This document shows positions 10,815-22,399 of a DNA stretch of 64,000 nt, in pieces. The DNA is taken from positions 20,448 through 84,447 of the forward strand of contig JAOBSW010000027.1 in NCBI GenBank assembly GCA_026214975.1. The letters run 5' to 3'. The first letter of the stretch is position 1. The number at the start of each line of letters is the position of its first letter. The notes under the pieces were generated by a model. It was not told where the DNA came from. It saw only the letters and a program-made list of their open reading frames with translations, and made no database searches. Position numbers and translations under genes: made by a program. The DNA comes from Gentiana macrophylla (lineage: Eukaryota > Streptophyta > Magnoliopsida > Gentianales > Gentianaceae).

Positions 10815-12775
10815 GTGGATTTCGAAAAAGGCTTTGATTGTGTAAATTGAACCTATCTGGATAATACCTTGAAAAGTATGGGTTTTGGTTCAAAGTGGAG
10901 AAGATGGATTCACGGGTGTGTTTCTTTGGCTAGAACTTCAGTTTTGGTGGGTGGTAGTCCATCGAAGGAGTTCAACTTGCAAAGAGGGTTAAGGCAGGGT
11001 GATCATCTATCTCCCTATCTTTTTCTTATAGCGGCGGCAGGGCTAAACATACTAATGAAGGAAGCAATTGATAAAGAAAAGTTCACTGGGTTAATATTGG
11101 AAATGAACAAATTCAGTTAACTCATATGCAATATGCAGATGACATGGTTTTTTTGGGGAAATGGAGCATGGAAAAATTAAGGAATCTTAAGAGGATTTTG
11201 ACTTGTTTCGAGATGATCTTGGGTCTGAAGATACACATGGGTAAAAGTGTGTTGGCAGGGATAAATGTACCAGAAGCAGAAGTCAATATTACGGCTGAGC
11301 AATTCAAGTGTAAGAGTGGTGGGTTGCCTTTTAAATATTTGGGACTTTGAGTGGGGCAAACTATGAAACTGAAAAAGGCTTGGGAAAACATTATTCTGAA
11401 ATGTAAAGCGAAACTTAGTGCTTGGAAGTGGTCGTCTCTATCGGAGGGTGGTAGGTTGGTTCTCTTAAAAGCGGTTCTAAGCGCTCTTCCGCTCTTCTTC
11501 TTCTCCGTCTACAGGCCTCCTGAATGTGTGCTGAATTTGTTGGAAAGTGTGAGGTCTTCTTTTTTTTGGGGAGGGGATACGTCCACAAAAAAGAAAAAAA
11601 ATTTCATGGGTTGACTGGAAAAAATTGCAAGCTCCTGTTTCTTTGGGTGGCATTGGGGTGGGTAGTCTTAAGGTGTAGAATATAACTTTAATCAGAAAAT
11701 GGTGGTGGAGATTTTTTTCAGAATCTAATGCTTTGTGGAGGAAGGTGTTAGTGTCAATTCATGGGTTCGAGGGTCCTTGGGATGTGGATGTTTGTCGGCT
11801 GAGTGGTGGGGGGAGGGTTTGGAAGGGGAGAGTTAGTGCTGTTAAGCGAGCTAAAAGAGCGGTTGTTGCTTTATTGGGGTCGGAGTGTTGAAATGTGGGT
11901 GATGGTAGCAGGGGTGAGGTTTTGGGAGGATATTTGGGTGGGAATTGGCCCGTTAAAATCTGCCTTCCCTAGGCTTTATAGGCTAGCTTTATTCAAAGGA
12001 GAGATGGTGGCAAGGGTGGTGAAGTGGGTAGAGGGTAGGTGTTCTTTCTTTTGGTTGTGGAGGAGGTGTTTGAGGGGTTGTGAGGAGGATGTAGTAGTGG
12101 AGCTGGAGAATTTAATTAACTCTGTTGATAAAAATGCAGGTTTATTGGATAAATTGAAATGGAGTCTTCGTTCGAATGCCGTCTTCTCGGTGGCCTATTT
12201 GCGGAAACAACTTGAAATTGATTTCTTTAAAAAATCTTTTACGGCTAACGAGCGGGTTGTCGGGTGGAACAAATTGCTACCATCGAAAGTAAACCTTTTC
12301 ATGTGGAAAGAAAGTCTCAAAAGAATCCCCATAAAACCGAATCTTATTCTTCGGGGTGTTGCAATTCAAGATTCTTTGTGTTCTTTATGTTACAAGTTTG
12401 AAGAAACCGTTAACCATGCATCTTCTGTTCGCATGTGATGTGACTCTTCTTATTTGGTCACATGTTCAAAGTTGGTGTAAGATCGTTGGCCTAAACGTTT
12501 TCTCGTTTAGTGATATATGTTTATTGCAAGCAAGAAATGGTGGAATAACTGTGTCAAAATTGGCTTCTTGTTTTTGGGCAGCTGTAGTTGGAGTCACAGC
12601 TTGGGTAATTTGGAATTTTAGAAACAAAATTATATTCCGGGCTCAAGTTTTAAATCCGGAGATGATTTTTAGGGAAGTTCAAAGATTATCTTTTTCTTGG
12701 TTGTCAAATTCTAAGGGTCTCAAGAAACTGGAGTATGAAGAATGGATGGCCAATCCGATGAATGGCGTTCCTTAG
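10815..12775 (+). pseudogene. LINE reverse transcriptase and zf-RVT remnant
   Basis: The conceptual product has LRQGDHLSPYLFLIA (near 11000), YADD at 11132-11143, GLKIHMGKS and GLPFKYLGL near 11220-11350, and SEGGRLVLLKAVLSALP near 11440. The C-terminal part, 12250-12440, shows WNKLLPSKVNLFMWKESL and CSLCYKFEETVNH, the zf-RVT domain found at the end of plant L1 ORF2. A one-base shift just before YADD and later stops separate these blocks. The order is that of ORF2p without its endonuclease. Confidence 0.88.
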
Positions 12776-13091
12776 TTACAGAGTACTAAGAGACTATTTC
12801 TTTCGAAGTTTGCCAAGCTTGGGATTTTTGGAAAGAGAGGAAATGCAACAATTTGTTCTATTGGGGGCATTGTTAGTCTCTTTTCCGGAATTTCGGTATC
12901 ATCTCTATAATGCATAATTAGCCGGCGGCACATTGGAAGGTTCTGGATCGAATTTTGTTGTTTATCTATCTGTTGTTTTCCTTTTTTAAGCTGTGAAAAT
13001 CTACTGCAATTGGGATGAATATCTGGAGCGTTGTGTAATGGTCTTTTAGCATCTTGCTGATATTAATGAAATCAATGGCTGTTCAAAAAAA
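10815..13091 (+). mobile_element. 5'-truncated L1-type LINE
   Basis: The element starts inside the reverse transcriptase (VDFEKGFD, about 10813-10838) and runs through the catalytic YADD box, RNase-H-side linker and zf-RVT domain. It ends with TAATGAAATCAATGGCTGTT and a short A tail at 13085-13091. Truncation at the 5' end and an A tail are normal for LINE insertions. Frames are broken by stops and shifts near 11118, 11349, 11614 and 12438, so it is dead. No clear target duplication was found. Confidence 0.88.
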
Positions 13092-14256
13092 CATTCCTTA
13101 AACTATCCGTAACGAAGTAGTAAGCTTCCATAAACCTTTTTCATTACCTATTATGCTTATTTACCATTAGCTCATTAATGATCAATTAGTTTATAACCAA
13201 TATAAACTCCCGGGATCGATCGGTTTCTAGGATTAACAAATAACGAGATTGTCTCTATAATTCCCTCAGAAAGGGATGAATTCCATATTTTTTTAGGGTA
13301 AAATTATATTCCATATTTGTAATACACATTTTCAGCTACTCAATCCCGAATAGTGTCAACGTGATAGTGATTCGGACCGCGCCACTTGACAATCCTTAAC
13401 GAACACATTAAACCATAACTTGAAACAAGCAGGAGTATACAATCATTTTAGGATTAAGGTTAATTCACATATGATCATCTTGTGATTTAAAAAGATTACT
13501 CAATCACGGAATTATATGAGAAATGCAGATTGAAGCGGTCATTGTCCTATATGATTACGTCATTTATAAATATCTCGCTTAGATAATCAATATCGACGGT
13601 CCAGATAAGACGGACACACATAAAGTGTTTTGTGCGTATTAATTGTGCTTTAATAAATAGCCCTAAACTTTTGATTAAATTCACCACGGACTAAACACTT
13701 TTAGTATATATCATAAACTTAATCTTCACGTGTACCAACACACTAAGTATTGTGGTTAAATATGATACAATTTTGAATTTTCACTAGTGTATTACTTATT
13801 AACACGAAGCAATTAATGAGATGATAAATAAGTTTGTCATTCATTAATTAAAAACAATTACCATGAATGGTTTTTCGGACACTACATCTGACAATGACAT
13901 CTTTACATTTAAGTCGGGGTGTTGTACCGGCTTCTCTCAGAAAAAATGTTTTTCAAACAACTTTTACAAGCTAAACCATTGAGACATAATTACACGAAGT
14001 TACGTACAAAAAGCTTTAGCGGTGAGGGTGGGATGCATTGGGACCTTATTATATAATTGAGATCATCAAGTTAAAAAAGGCTTTGCACTTTGCAGAGTAG
14101 AATTTGTCTGCATCTCCCAACAGTGAATGAACCAAATGTTGCAAAACATCATTTATTAATCTTTCCCTGGTGGGTCATCTGCACACACTTTTGAAGCATA
14201 AATTCTTGATTCTTTCCACCCATTACTTTAACAATAATATACATCGATAGTTTTAC

Positions 14257-14260
<4 letters not shown>
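13092..14260. other. Unassigned AT-rich DNA
   Basis: No open frame of note, no RNA gene and no transposon end was seen. Confidence 0.4.

Positions 14261-14299
<39 letters not shown>
14261..14299. repeat. (TA)n microsatellite
   Basis: An uninterrupted TA run of about 19 units. Confidence 0.95.
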
Positions 14300-14304
<5 letters not shown>

Positions 14305-15881
14305 TTTCACTGTACATTGTCTACTTGTAAAAAGGAAGTTTAAAGAAAAATAAGAAATACTTATAACCACAGAATGATGTTTTATATGGATATTGTATTG
14401 ACGTTTGATGTAGATATATTGTAAATGGATTTCTATTTACAATGCCATGCAATGGATCTCTTAAAGAACTTGCATCACTTTTTAATAAATTCTCTATTTT
14501 TTTATACAATCTTATGGTGAAATGCATTAGAGTCTGTGTAGGATATATATAATCAATTGAAAATATGTATTTTGTGTATTTAATAGTAGAAATCTTATAG
14601 ATACTCTAATATGAATGATGTAGATATGTATTTCCTTGTATATATTTCAATATTTACTCAAAATATTCTTATATTTTATGTTGATGAAGTGGTCCAAAGC
14701 TGGAAAATTAATATAGTGCATCAGCATTATGCCATTATCATTCACGTGGATCACATTATGATGCTTTGTTTTTTGGTGTGTGTGTTATATATGATGGAAT
14801 TCTGTTAAAAAAATAATGTTGCATAAAAATGTTATGAAGACAAGAAATAGGACTTTGACAAACTGTTCCAAAGATTTCAAAAAGTAAAAGGAAATTTGAG
14901 AATAACAATATCTTTTTTTTTTTCAAAATAAAAAATAACTATTTTTAATGCTTCCATCATGGCATTATGGACATTCTACTCCGTTCATTTCTATTTAATT
15001 AAATTAATTGTCAAAAACATATATATTAAGTACGTGAGTTAACAAACTGTCTTTAACACTAAAATAATTAAAATTATTCCTTGATATATTTAATAAGTGC
15101 AGCTTTCCATCCCTCACCTTCGAATAAATAAATGCAAAGTAAGTAGAATGAAAATGAATATAGTATTGTAAATGATAATGTTTTTTTTTTCTAATGTTAA
15201 AGATGTTATTTATCCATATTGGAGATTTGATATTGTTTCACTTAACATATTCCGTAATGAATTTCGCTTACCTCATAAATTATGTTTTCAGAAAGATGTC
15301 TCTCGTCTTATATGTTGTTGGGCTAATAGTGTCTTTTTTTTAACTGCACAATAAAACTTCTTATCAAACTCAGGGCCTCAGCAAGTAGTGTTAAGTTTCT
15401 TACATGCCTTCGCACCGTGTTAGTTAATACTTGTTAAAGACCCACATTTTGATGGGGTCTGTTAAATATGTTGTTTGTCCCACATTGAAAACTTGATATT
15501 GTTTCACACAACGTATGGACTTTACTCAACTACATCAAATAAAAATGAACAAAAAAAATTTAGCAACTACATCAATGAATAAGTAAAGAAAGGATACAGA
15601 CAAACATACATATATAAATATATTTCGATCTAGTGATTCACTCTAATACAACATGTAACGCCCAGAATTGTGTCTAGTATCCGGTAATTCAACTCTAAAC
15701 AACCTGTAAGGCCCAGATTGTGTCTAGTGGGAAAAATAACTATACGAATAGGGTATGTCATCCCTCACTTGGCATGTAATAGGAAGTCCATTTTCCTCGA
15801 CCTGTTATCATGTTAATGTTTCTTTCACTTATCAATCTTAAATATAACTCTACGAGTGTGACATGATAACTTATATCATAG

Positions 15882-15883
<2 letters not shown>
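14300..15883. other. Unassigned AT-rich DNA with a weak direct repeat
   Basis: Two copies of a 30-bp block, TGTAACGCCCAGAATTGTG and TGTAAGGCCCAGATTGTG followed by TCTAGT, start near 15654 and 15704. Nothing else was recognised. Confidence 0.4.

Positions 15884-15950
<67 letters not shown>
15884..15950. repeat. (TA)n microsatellite
   Basis: An uninterrupted TA run of about 33 units. Confidence 0.95.
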
Positions 15951-15955
<5 letters not shown>

Positions 15956-16603
15956 CTGATCACATTCTCATAACATGTTGTAACACTAGCTTGTAGTGTC
16001 AATCTTGTTGGAAAATAATCATAAGAAATAATAGTAATATTAATAGTAAGTTCAGAAAATAGGTGCCCGGCATTGAAGGCTTTAAAAACCCTAGTGTTAT
16101 AAATAAAATATTGGGAATCGAGAAAATAGAAATATAAAAGCTTTTTACAACACCATATTTACTATGAAAACAACAGCTGAATGAGAGAAAGTTAAAACAC
16201 ACCATGCACACGTCCCTTTCTAACTCCTTTCCCCCACCTCTGCCGCCTCTGCTTCTACCCCCACCCCCCACACCCACCCCCCTCCACCTTTCTCTCTATC
16301 TCTATATCTATCTTCCCATACAAGATATATCACAAAAAAGCACAACACACAAATCCCAGAAGAAACGCCCACCATATACATTATTTATTTTCACACCCCG
16401 CCTTCCATGCCTTTCATGTAGGGTGCACCATGCAAGTTGTACAACTAAGTACATGGCATTATTAATGATTGTGTGATGATGGTTTCTCAATCTACTTCTT
16501 TGATTTCATTGATGGAAAGATGACATATTTACTTTATACACATTTATAAATGCGAATAGCACAATTCTTTGTATTGATATATAATGTTAATTATCTACAT
16601 CTT
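15951..16603. other. Unassigned DNA with a C-rich pyrimidine tract
   Basis: The stretch 16213-16310 is almost pure pyrimidine on the plus strand, with runs of C up to six, followed by CTCTATCTCTATATCTATC. Such tracts occur in plant 5' leaders, but no coding sequence follows, so no function is assigned. Confidence 0.45.
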
Positions 16604-17165
16604 CATCAGCTTAAGTTTTTTACATAACCAATGACACAAATATAATCACGCAACCTCTCCATCAGCTTATGCTTTTGGGCGAGATGATAGTTCAACAATT
16701 CTCTAAGTAATGCTACAACCACAACCAAATTGACATAACTGACATAACTAACGACACAAATATAATCAAGCAGACATAACCAATGACACAAACATAATCA
16801 AGCAGTCCTACATAACAAATATAACCAAGCAACCTCTCTATCGGCTTAAGCTTATGGGAGAGATGGTAGTTCAACAATTTGCTAAGTAATGCTACAACCA
16901 CAACCAAATTGACATAACTAGCATAACCAATGACACAAATATAATCAAGCAGACATAACCAATGACACAAATATAATCAAGCAGTCCTACATAACAAATA
17001 TAATCAAGCAACCTCCCCATCGGCTTAAGTTTTTTGGAGAGATGGTAGTTCAACAATTTGCTAAGTAATGCTACAACCACAACCAAATTGACATAACCGA
17101 CATAACCAATGACACAAATATAATCAAGCAGACATAACCAATGACACAAATATAATCAAGCAGTC
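16604..17165. repeat. Tandem repeat, period about 179 bp, roughly three copies
   Basis: The phrase GTAATGCTACAACCACAACC recurs at about 16707, 16886 and 17065, a spacing of 179 bp, with high identity between units. Each unit holds two or three copies of a shorter block (ACATAACCAATGACACAAAT plus ATAATCAAGCA), so the array has two levels. Minus-strand frames through it are a by-product of the repeat. The array ends against the start of a Copia reverse transcriptase remnant. Confidence 0.9.
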
Positions 17166-17189
17166 TTACATAAGGAATGGCAAGAGGTT

Positions 17190-18480
17190 ACACAAAACAC
17201 AGATATATATAGTCAATCAGTCTTACATAAGGAATGGCAAGAGGCTATGCAAAAGGAATTAACCGCTCTAGTCAAGACAAAGACTAGGAAAGTTGTGGAT
17301 TTATCCACGAGAAGAAAGATATAGGATGTAAATAGGTGTACAAGTTCAAACACAAGGCAGTTGGTTCAATTGAAAGATATACAGCCAGACTGGTTGCACA
17401 ATGTTACACAAAAACCTTCGACATTCACTATGAAGAGACTTTCTTCATTGTAGCTAAGATGAATACAATTAGAATCTTTCTTGACATAGTTGCAGCAAAA
17501 AAACTTATTTCTACATCAATTAGATATTAAAATGCATTTTTGCATGAAAATCTGTCTTAAAAGTGTACATGAGACCACCTCCTAGTTTTCAGACTAAGAA
17601 ATGTCAATTCTGTAAACTGACTCAATCCTTATATGATCTCAAACAAGATTGCAGACAATGAAACCCGAATCTCACAACAGGTGTTCTGGATCTTAGGTAT
17701 AATCAGTCCAAACATGACTACAGTTTATTCACAAAGACAGTTGGGAATACTTACACTGTTGCTCTAGTCCATGTAGTTGACATAGTATAAGCAAGCAATG
17801 ACATGTCCCCCATTTCTGAGATTAAGACATGTACATGATTAGTTCCAAACTAAGGACCCAGAGAAATGAAATTCTTCCTATGTTTGGAAGTAGCAAGGTC
17901 TAAGACATGCAAATCTATCTACCAAAGGAAATATGCATTTAATCTACTTGAGGAGTTTGGCTTCAGTGGATGCAAAAATGCATGGAAACCAATGCAAACC
18001 AAACGATATTTACAGCATGGAGACTTTGACCTACTGTTTGACAACACATTATATAGAAGTCTCATTGGAAAATTTCTATACCTAACTATTTCTAGACCCG
18101 ATTTGTCATATGTTGTAAACCAGTTAAGTCAGTTCTTAAATGCTCATATTGTCAATCATCTACAAGCTGCTAATAGACTCCTCAGATACATAAAGTCAGC
18201 ACCGGCTCAAGATCGCTTCTTTCTTGCCAAAAATGATCTCAAAATTATTGTTTTTACTGATTAACATTGTGGTGGTTGTCATGAAACAAGGAAGTCCATC
18301 ACACGATATTGCATGTTTTGGGGATCAACATTGGTTTCTTGGAAATCAAAGTAACAACTTACAGTTTCAAGAAATATAGCAGAAATGGATCTAAGAGTAT
18401 GTGAGCTACAATGGATGGTCTACATCTTGAAGGATCTAGGAACACGTGTATTACAACCTATCTGTGTCTACATGCATCTT
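17190..18480 (+). pseudogene. Copia-D: reverse transcriptase/RNase H remnant, plus strand
   Basis: The translated pieces follow plant Copia RT in order: EWQEAMQKELTAL (near 17232), YKFKHKAVGSIERYTARLVA (17336 on), KLTQSLYDLKQ, YSLFTK, then LEVARS and YAFNLLEEFGFSGCK, and SRPDLSYVVNQLSQF. RNase H follows with WGSTLVSWKSK and ELQWMVYILKDLG up to about 18450. Stops and shifts occur throughout (for example near 17528, 17660 and 18262). The expected YVDD box is altered to VHVVDIV near 17770. It is not intact anywhere. Confidence 0.85.
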
Positions 18481-18489
18481 GTACTGTCA

Positions 18490-18779
18490 CACTTTTCTTA
18501 GATATTTCAATAGTACGTAATATCATTAAAGAGAAACTTTATTGGCCATAGCCCAATTTTAGAACTATTGTTAGATGGGCTTAGGAAAAGCTTTTTTCTC
18601 TCCATTAAAATGATATTGTTCATTTTATCCCGTGGAAGTAGTTCAGTAGACCGAACCACATAACATTGGTACTCTCGTCATAGCTTTAGAGTTTATGTTC
18701 CTTTGTTATTTTTTCGTGATTGTCATTAGGGTTCTAGCTCGGTGACCATTTTTCAAGCATACTAGTATCAGAGCATGAT
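18490..18779 (+). repeat. Copia LTR remnant with degenerate primer-binding site
   Basis: The segment ends with AGTATCAGAGCATGATTG at about 18769, close to the initiator-Met tRNA primer site TGGTATCAGAGC. It is preceded by TCCCGTGGAAGTAGTTCAG and CCGAACCACATAACATTG near 18630-18665, the typical U5 wording of plant Tork-like Copia LTRs. No gag frame follows within the next 600 bp. It may be the LTR of Copia-D or of another lost element. Confidence 0.55.
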
Positions 18780-19383
18780 TGTCCGAGTTTTAGAAAATAG
18801 TCACCTTAACAATAACCGAGTATTATCTTGTGATGTTCAACTAATGTGTCAACTTTTGGAATGTGACAGTTTAAGATGGAGTCTTTAATAATGTTTTACT
18901 TGGGAAGGAGAAGACTTTAAATAAAGACAATCGTCAAGAGGCATGTTTCTGTTCAGAAGATCAATATCAGAGACAACTTCATTTAGTTGTTGTTCCAACG
19001 GTGTTTGGATTTGTTAGGTTTTTAGGAGCTTGTAGAGAGTGTAAAATAATAGTGCTATTTTTGGATAAGGGATTTTCTCCCAAAGATTTGTTAGGTCGGT
19101 GGTTGGAAAAAAAGTCCCACGTCAAAACTTGTTTTTTTCCATCAAACTAATTTTTCGAGTTTAGCACTTACACAATGTTTTTGGTACAATATGAGACGTT
19201 AGAATATATGGTCCTTGAATTAAGCTTAAGGGACACGAGTTGAACGTTTTGTTCCAGGTAATAGCTCGGTTTTCGAGATGGGATGATACATAAATGATAT
19301 TAAAACCGATTTAGTTAATTTCTTAAGAAAAACATTACAAAAGCCCTTTTTTACAAAGAAGAACCTTTCAAAAGTGCTTTTAT
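18780..19383. other. Unassigned DNA
   Basis: Follows the primer-site-like sequence, where a Copia gag would be expected, but no gag motif was recognised. Confidence 0.35.
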
Positions 19384-19862
19384 CGTTATAGCAGATTTAC
19401 AAGCAAAGAACAAAAATAGAAGCAATCTAACGTGAAAAAGGAAATCGCGAAATCAACAAAGTACAAAAACAAGAAGAAAACAATGATTTAACATGGTTTC
19501 CGGCGCTGTGCCGACTACTCCACGGACAGAAACGGAGATATTTTAGTATGCACAGAAAATTCATGAAGATTCCATGCTACATTGTTTACCATGATTGGGA
19601 AATCATAGACTTAGAAATCTAACCCTAGCCGCCTTTATGACTTTGTCGGAATTTCCATAAATGCCCCAGATGTGACTCGGCTTAGCTGAGTCACCATTCA
19701 TGCAAAACATTCAGTTTAGATGTAGAACTCATAGATTGCATAATTCAGACGTACTATACCAGATGCATTCGTCAATGCCAGATGTACTGTACCAGATTTC
19801 TCCACAGAATCCACTTAGATGATCTATCCTCAGCTAAGTATCTAGAATTCAAATTATAAGCT
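19384..19862 (-). repeat. Copia-A 3' LTR
   Basis: It shares with 42234-42746 the start (GTTATAGCAG against GTTATAACAG), the GGTTTCCGGCGCTGTGCCGA block and the GGAATTTCCATAAATGCCCC block. The far end is diverged. RNase H coding sequence begins immediately beyond about 19862. Confidence 0.8.
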
Positions 19863-21233
19863 TCGAATGTTCATCAAGTCCAGACACAACTGAAACTTGC
19901 TCTGCTGAACTGATCTAGTAAGCATATCAGCAGGATTCTCTTTGGTGTTGATCTTTCATACATGAATCATCTTCTTATTTCTTAGGAAAAGATACCTCAC
20001 ATCTATATGTTTGGTTCTTTCATTATGAACCTGATCCTTAGCCAAACATATTGCATTCAAACTGTCACTATACGTCTCGGCTTTGTCCTAATGTAGGCCC
20101 AAATCACTTGCTAGCCCCTTCAACCAGATGCCCTCATTGGCTGCTTCATTAAGAGCCATGTATTCAGCCTCAGTAGTTGATAAAGCTATTGTTTCTTGAA
20201 AAATTTCCTTCCAGTTGACTACTAAATTCCCCTATGTGTAAACATAACCAATCATTGATTTCCTACTATCCACATCACATGCATAATCAGCATCACAATA
20301 CCCTATGACCAGACCCTGAGTATCACCTCCATAAATGAGACCAACATCATTTGTACCTCTCATGTACCTGAACACTATTCCTATAGCTTTCCAGTGTTCC
20401 TTTCCAAGTTGAGCCATAAACATGCTGACAACACTGACTGCCTGAGCCAGATCAGGCTTAGTGCACATCAAAGCATACACAAGACTGCCATTTGCACTAG
20501 CATAGGGAACTCTTGACATGTACTTCTTCTCTTCTGATGATTGTGAAGCATAAACAAATAGATAAGCATTGGATGCCATAGGAGTATCTATTGGTTCTGT
20601 TGCTGACATGCCAAACCTGGCCAAAATCTTTTGTATATATATAACCCTGCTGAGTCAAGAACAGCTTCCTCTGACTCCTATTTCTAAAGATCTCCATCCC
20701 TAAAATCTTCTTGGTTGCACCCAAATCTTTCATCTCAAATTTAGCACTGAGAAGGTCCTTCAAACTCTGAATATCACCCAGCTGACTGTGATAAACACAT
20801 CAGTCATATGGACTTTTTTATGACCCAGCTGGATTATGTAACTGTCAAACCTTTTATTCCACTGCCGTGGGGCTTGCTTCAGTCCATACAAGGCCTTCTT
20901 CAACTTACAAACAAACCCTTTATTGTCAGGAACTTGGAACCCCTCTTGTTGAGTCATGTATATCTCCTTAACTACCTCACCATGTAGAAAGGTTGTCTTC
21001 ACATCTAACTGCTCAATTTAAAAATCATGTTGTGCCACCATTGCTAGCAACACCCTGATTGTATGTGTGACCATTGGTAAGAATATATCATCAAAGTCCA
21101 CATGTTCTTTGTGACAGAACCCTCTTGCAACCAAACGTGCCTTATACTTGACTCCTGCAGATGTCGATCTTTCTTTCTTCTTGAAGACCCATTTGCAAGT
21201 GACAACCCTCCTATCATGTGGTTGTTTGACCAT
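19863..21233 (-). pseudogene. Copia-A reverse transcriptase and RNase H
   Basis: On the minus strand the order is CKWVFKKKE and KYKARLVARGF (21018-21233), DVKTTFLHGEVVKEIYM and ALYGLKQAPRQW (20760-21002), FEMKDLGATKKILGMEIF (20497-20763), then PDLAQAVSVVSMFMAQLGKE and RYMRGTNDVGLIYGG (20232-20624). RNase H ends with KENPADMLTRSV and KFQLCLDLMNI near 19865-19950. The sequence jumps from HKKVHMTDVFI directly to LLSAKFEMKDLG, so the YVDDM catalytic segment that normally lies between is deleted. Frames also break at several joins. Confidence 0.88.
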
Positions 21234-22039
21234 ATCCCAAGTATGATTCTTCAGTAATGACTCAATTTCGTCTCAAATGGCAGCAAGCCAATGAGATGCG
21301 TCAGAACATATCACTGCTTCACTATAAGTAGATGGTTCAGAACCATCCACTTCCTATGAAACTTGAAATGCATATCCAACCATTTCATCAAACCATACCT
21401 CTTGGGAGGTATCCCAACATTAGTCCTTCTAGATCAGTTGACAGCTATACTTTGCTGACCAATGTCCCTTGTTTGTTTATCAACTGACCCCCATTTAGTT
21501 GACTGTCTTGGACCAGACTCTGGTAGATGCCTTACCAGACCAGATGAGTGCTGACTATGTTTAGTTGAGTATGGCTGCTCAGCTGACTCCACCTGAAGCT
21601 CCACCTCTTTGTTAGCTCTGTCAGATTCAAAACTGGTTTCAGATTTAGCAACCCCCCTCCTCAGTGATGAGCTGAGCATAGAATTCTCATTGAAAACTAC
21701 ATCTCTGCTAAGACTAACCCTGTTCTTTATTGATGACCAAATTCTATAGCCCTTCACCCTATCTTCATACCCTACAAACACTCCCTTCTTGTCACTTGGC
21801 TCCAGCTAACCCTCACTCACATGATAGTACATTGTACTTCAAAAAACCCTAAAAACTGAGTAGTCAGCAAGCTTGTTTGACCATATCTCAATTGGTGTCT
21901 TCGGATTGATCCCTGTGTGAGGCCCCATATTTATTAAGAAGCATGTTGTGTGGACAGCCTCTGCCTAAAATGTCCATGACAAACCAGCATTAGAGATCAT
22001 GCATCTTGCTATCTCTAGAAGAGTTTGATATAGCCTTTC
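21234..22039 (-). pseudogene. Copia-A integrase C-terminal part and linker
   Basis: The frame 21434-21781 (minus) begins MFVGYEDRVKGYRIW and RDVVFNEN, the conserved post-integrase motif of Copia (FVGYxxxxKGYRLWD...SRDVVFDE). Upstream, close to 22039, the integrase reads ERLYQTLLEIARCM. The other half of integrase lies beyond Copia-B, starting at 40410 with the matching QNGVAE. Stops are present at several places. Confidence 0.82.
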
Positions 22040-22356
22040 TGATGAAGTTTATAGAATTATAAACTGAAAGTAAAATGTGGAATTATTATTGAATAACTGA
22101 AATTTACAAGTTGCATTGTAATGTAGTTGATCATGGGGTATTTATAACTATATACACCTCATGAATCAGTTAGAAGTAAGTAACAAACGGTTACTACAAA
22201 CTATAATTGAATAACCGCTTTCTACATTACACTATACTAGACTACTTCAAAGACGTCTTTGTCCCTCATCATTGTCACAAGAAGCTTCAGTGCCTTTATC
22301 GTGAGAGCGTATTAGCCGATCGCACTCAAGATTCCTTTCGGCCTCTATCTCAGAAA
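22040..22356 (-). repeat. Copia-B 3' LTR
   Basis: Aligned by eye with 40098-40409 along most of its length; shared phrases include GATCATGGGGTATTTATAAC and CATTACACTATACTAGACTA. The inner end differs (CTCAGAAAC in place of CTGTAACA). A purine-rich minus-strand tract (CTTGAGGGGG, 22356-22365) abuts it as a polypurine tract. Confidence 0.85.
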
Positions 22357-22399
22357 CCCCCTCAAGCTGAGAGTAGTACATGAACATTTTGCACTCAAG

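Noticed and set aside
16713..17149. Two near-identical 85-codon minus-strand frames
   Set aside because: They are made by the 179-bp tandem repeat, have no motif and follow the repeat period exactly.
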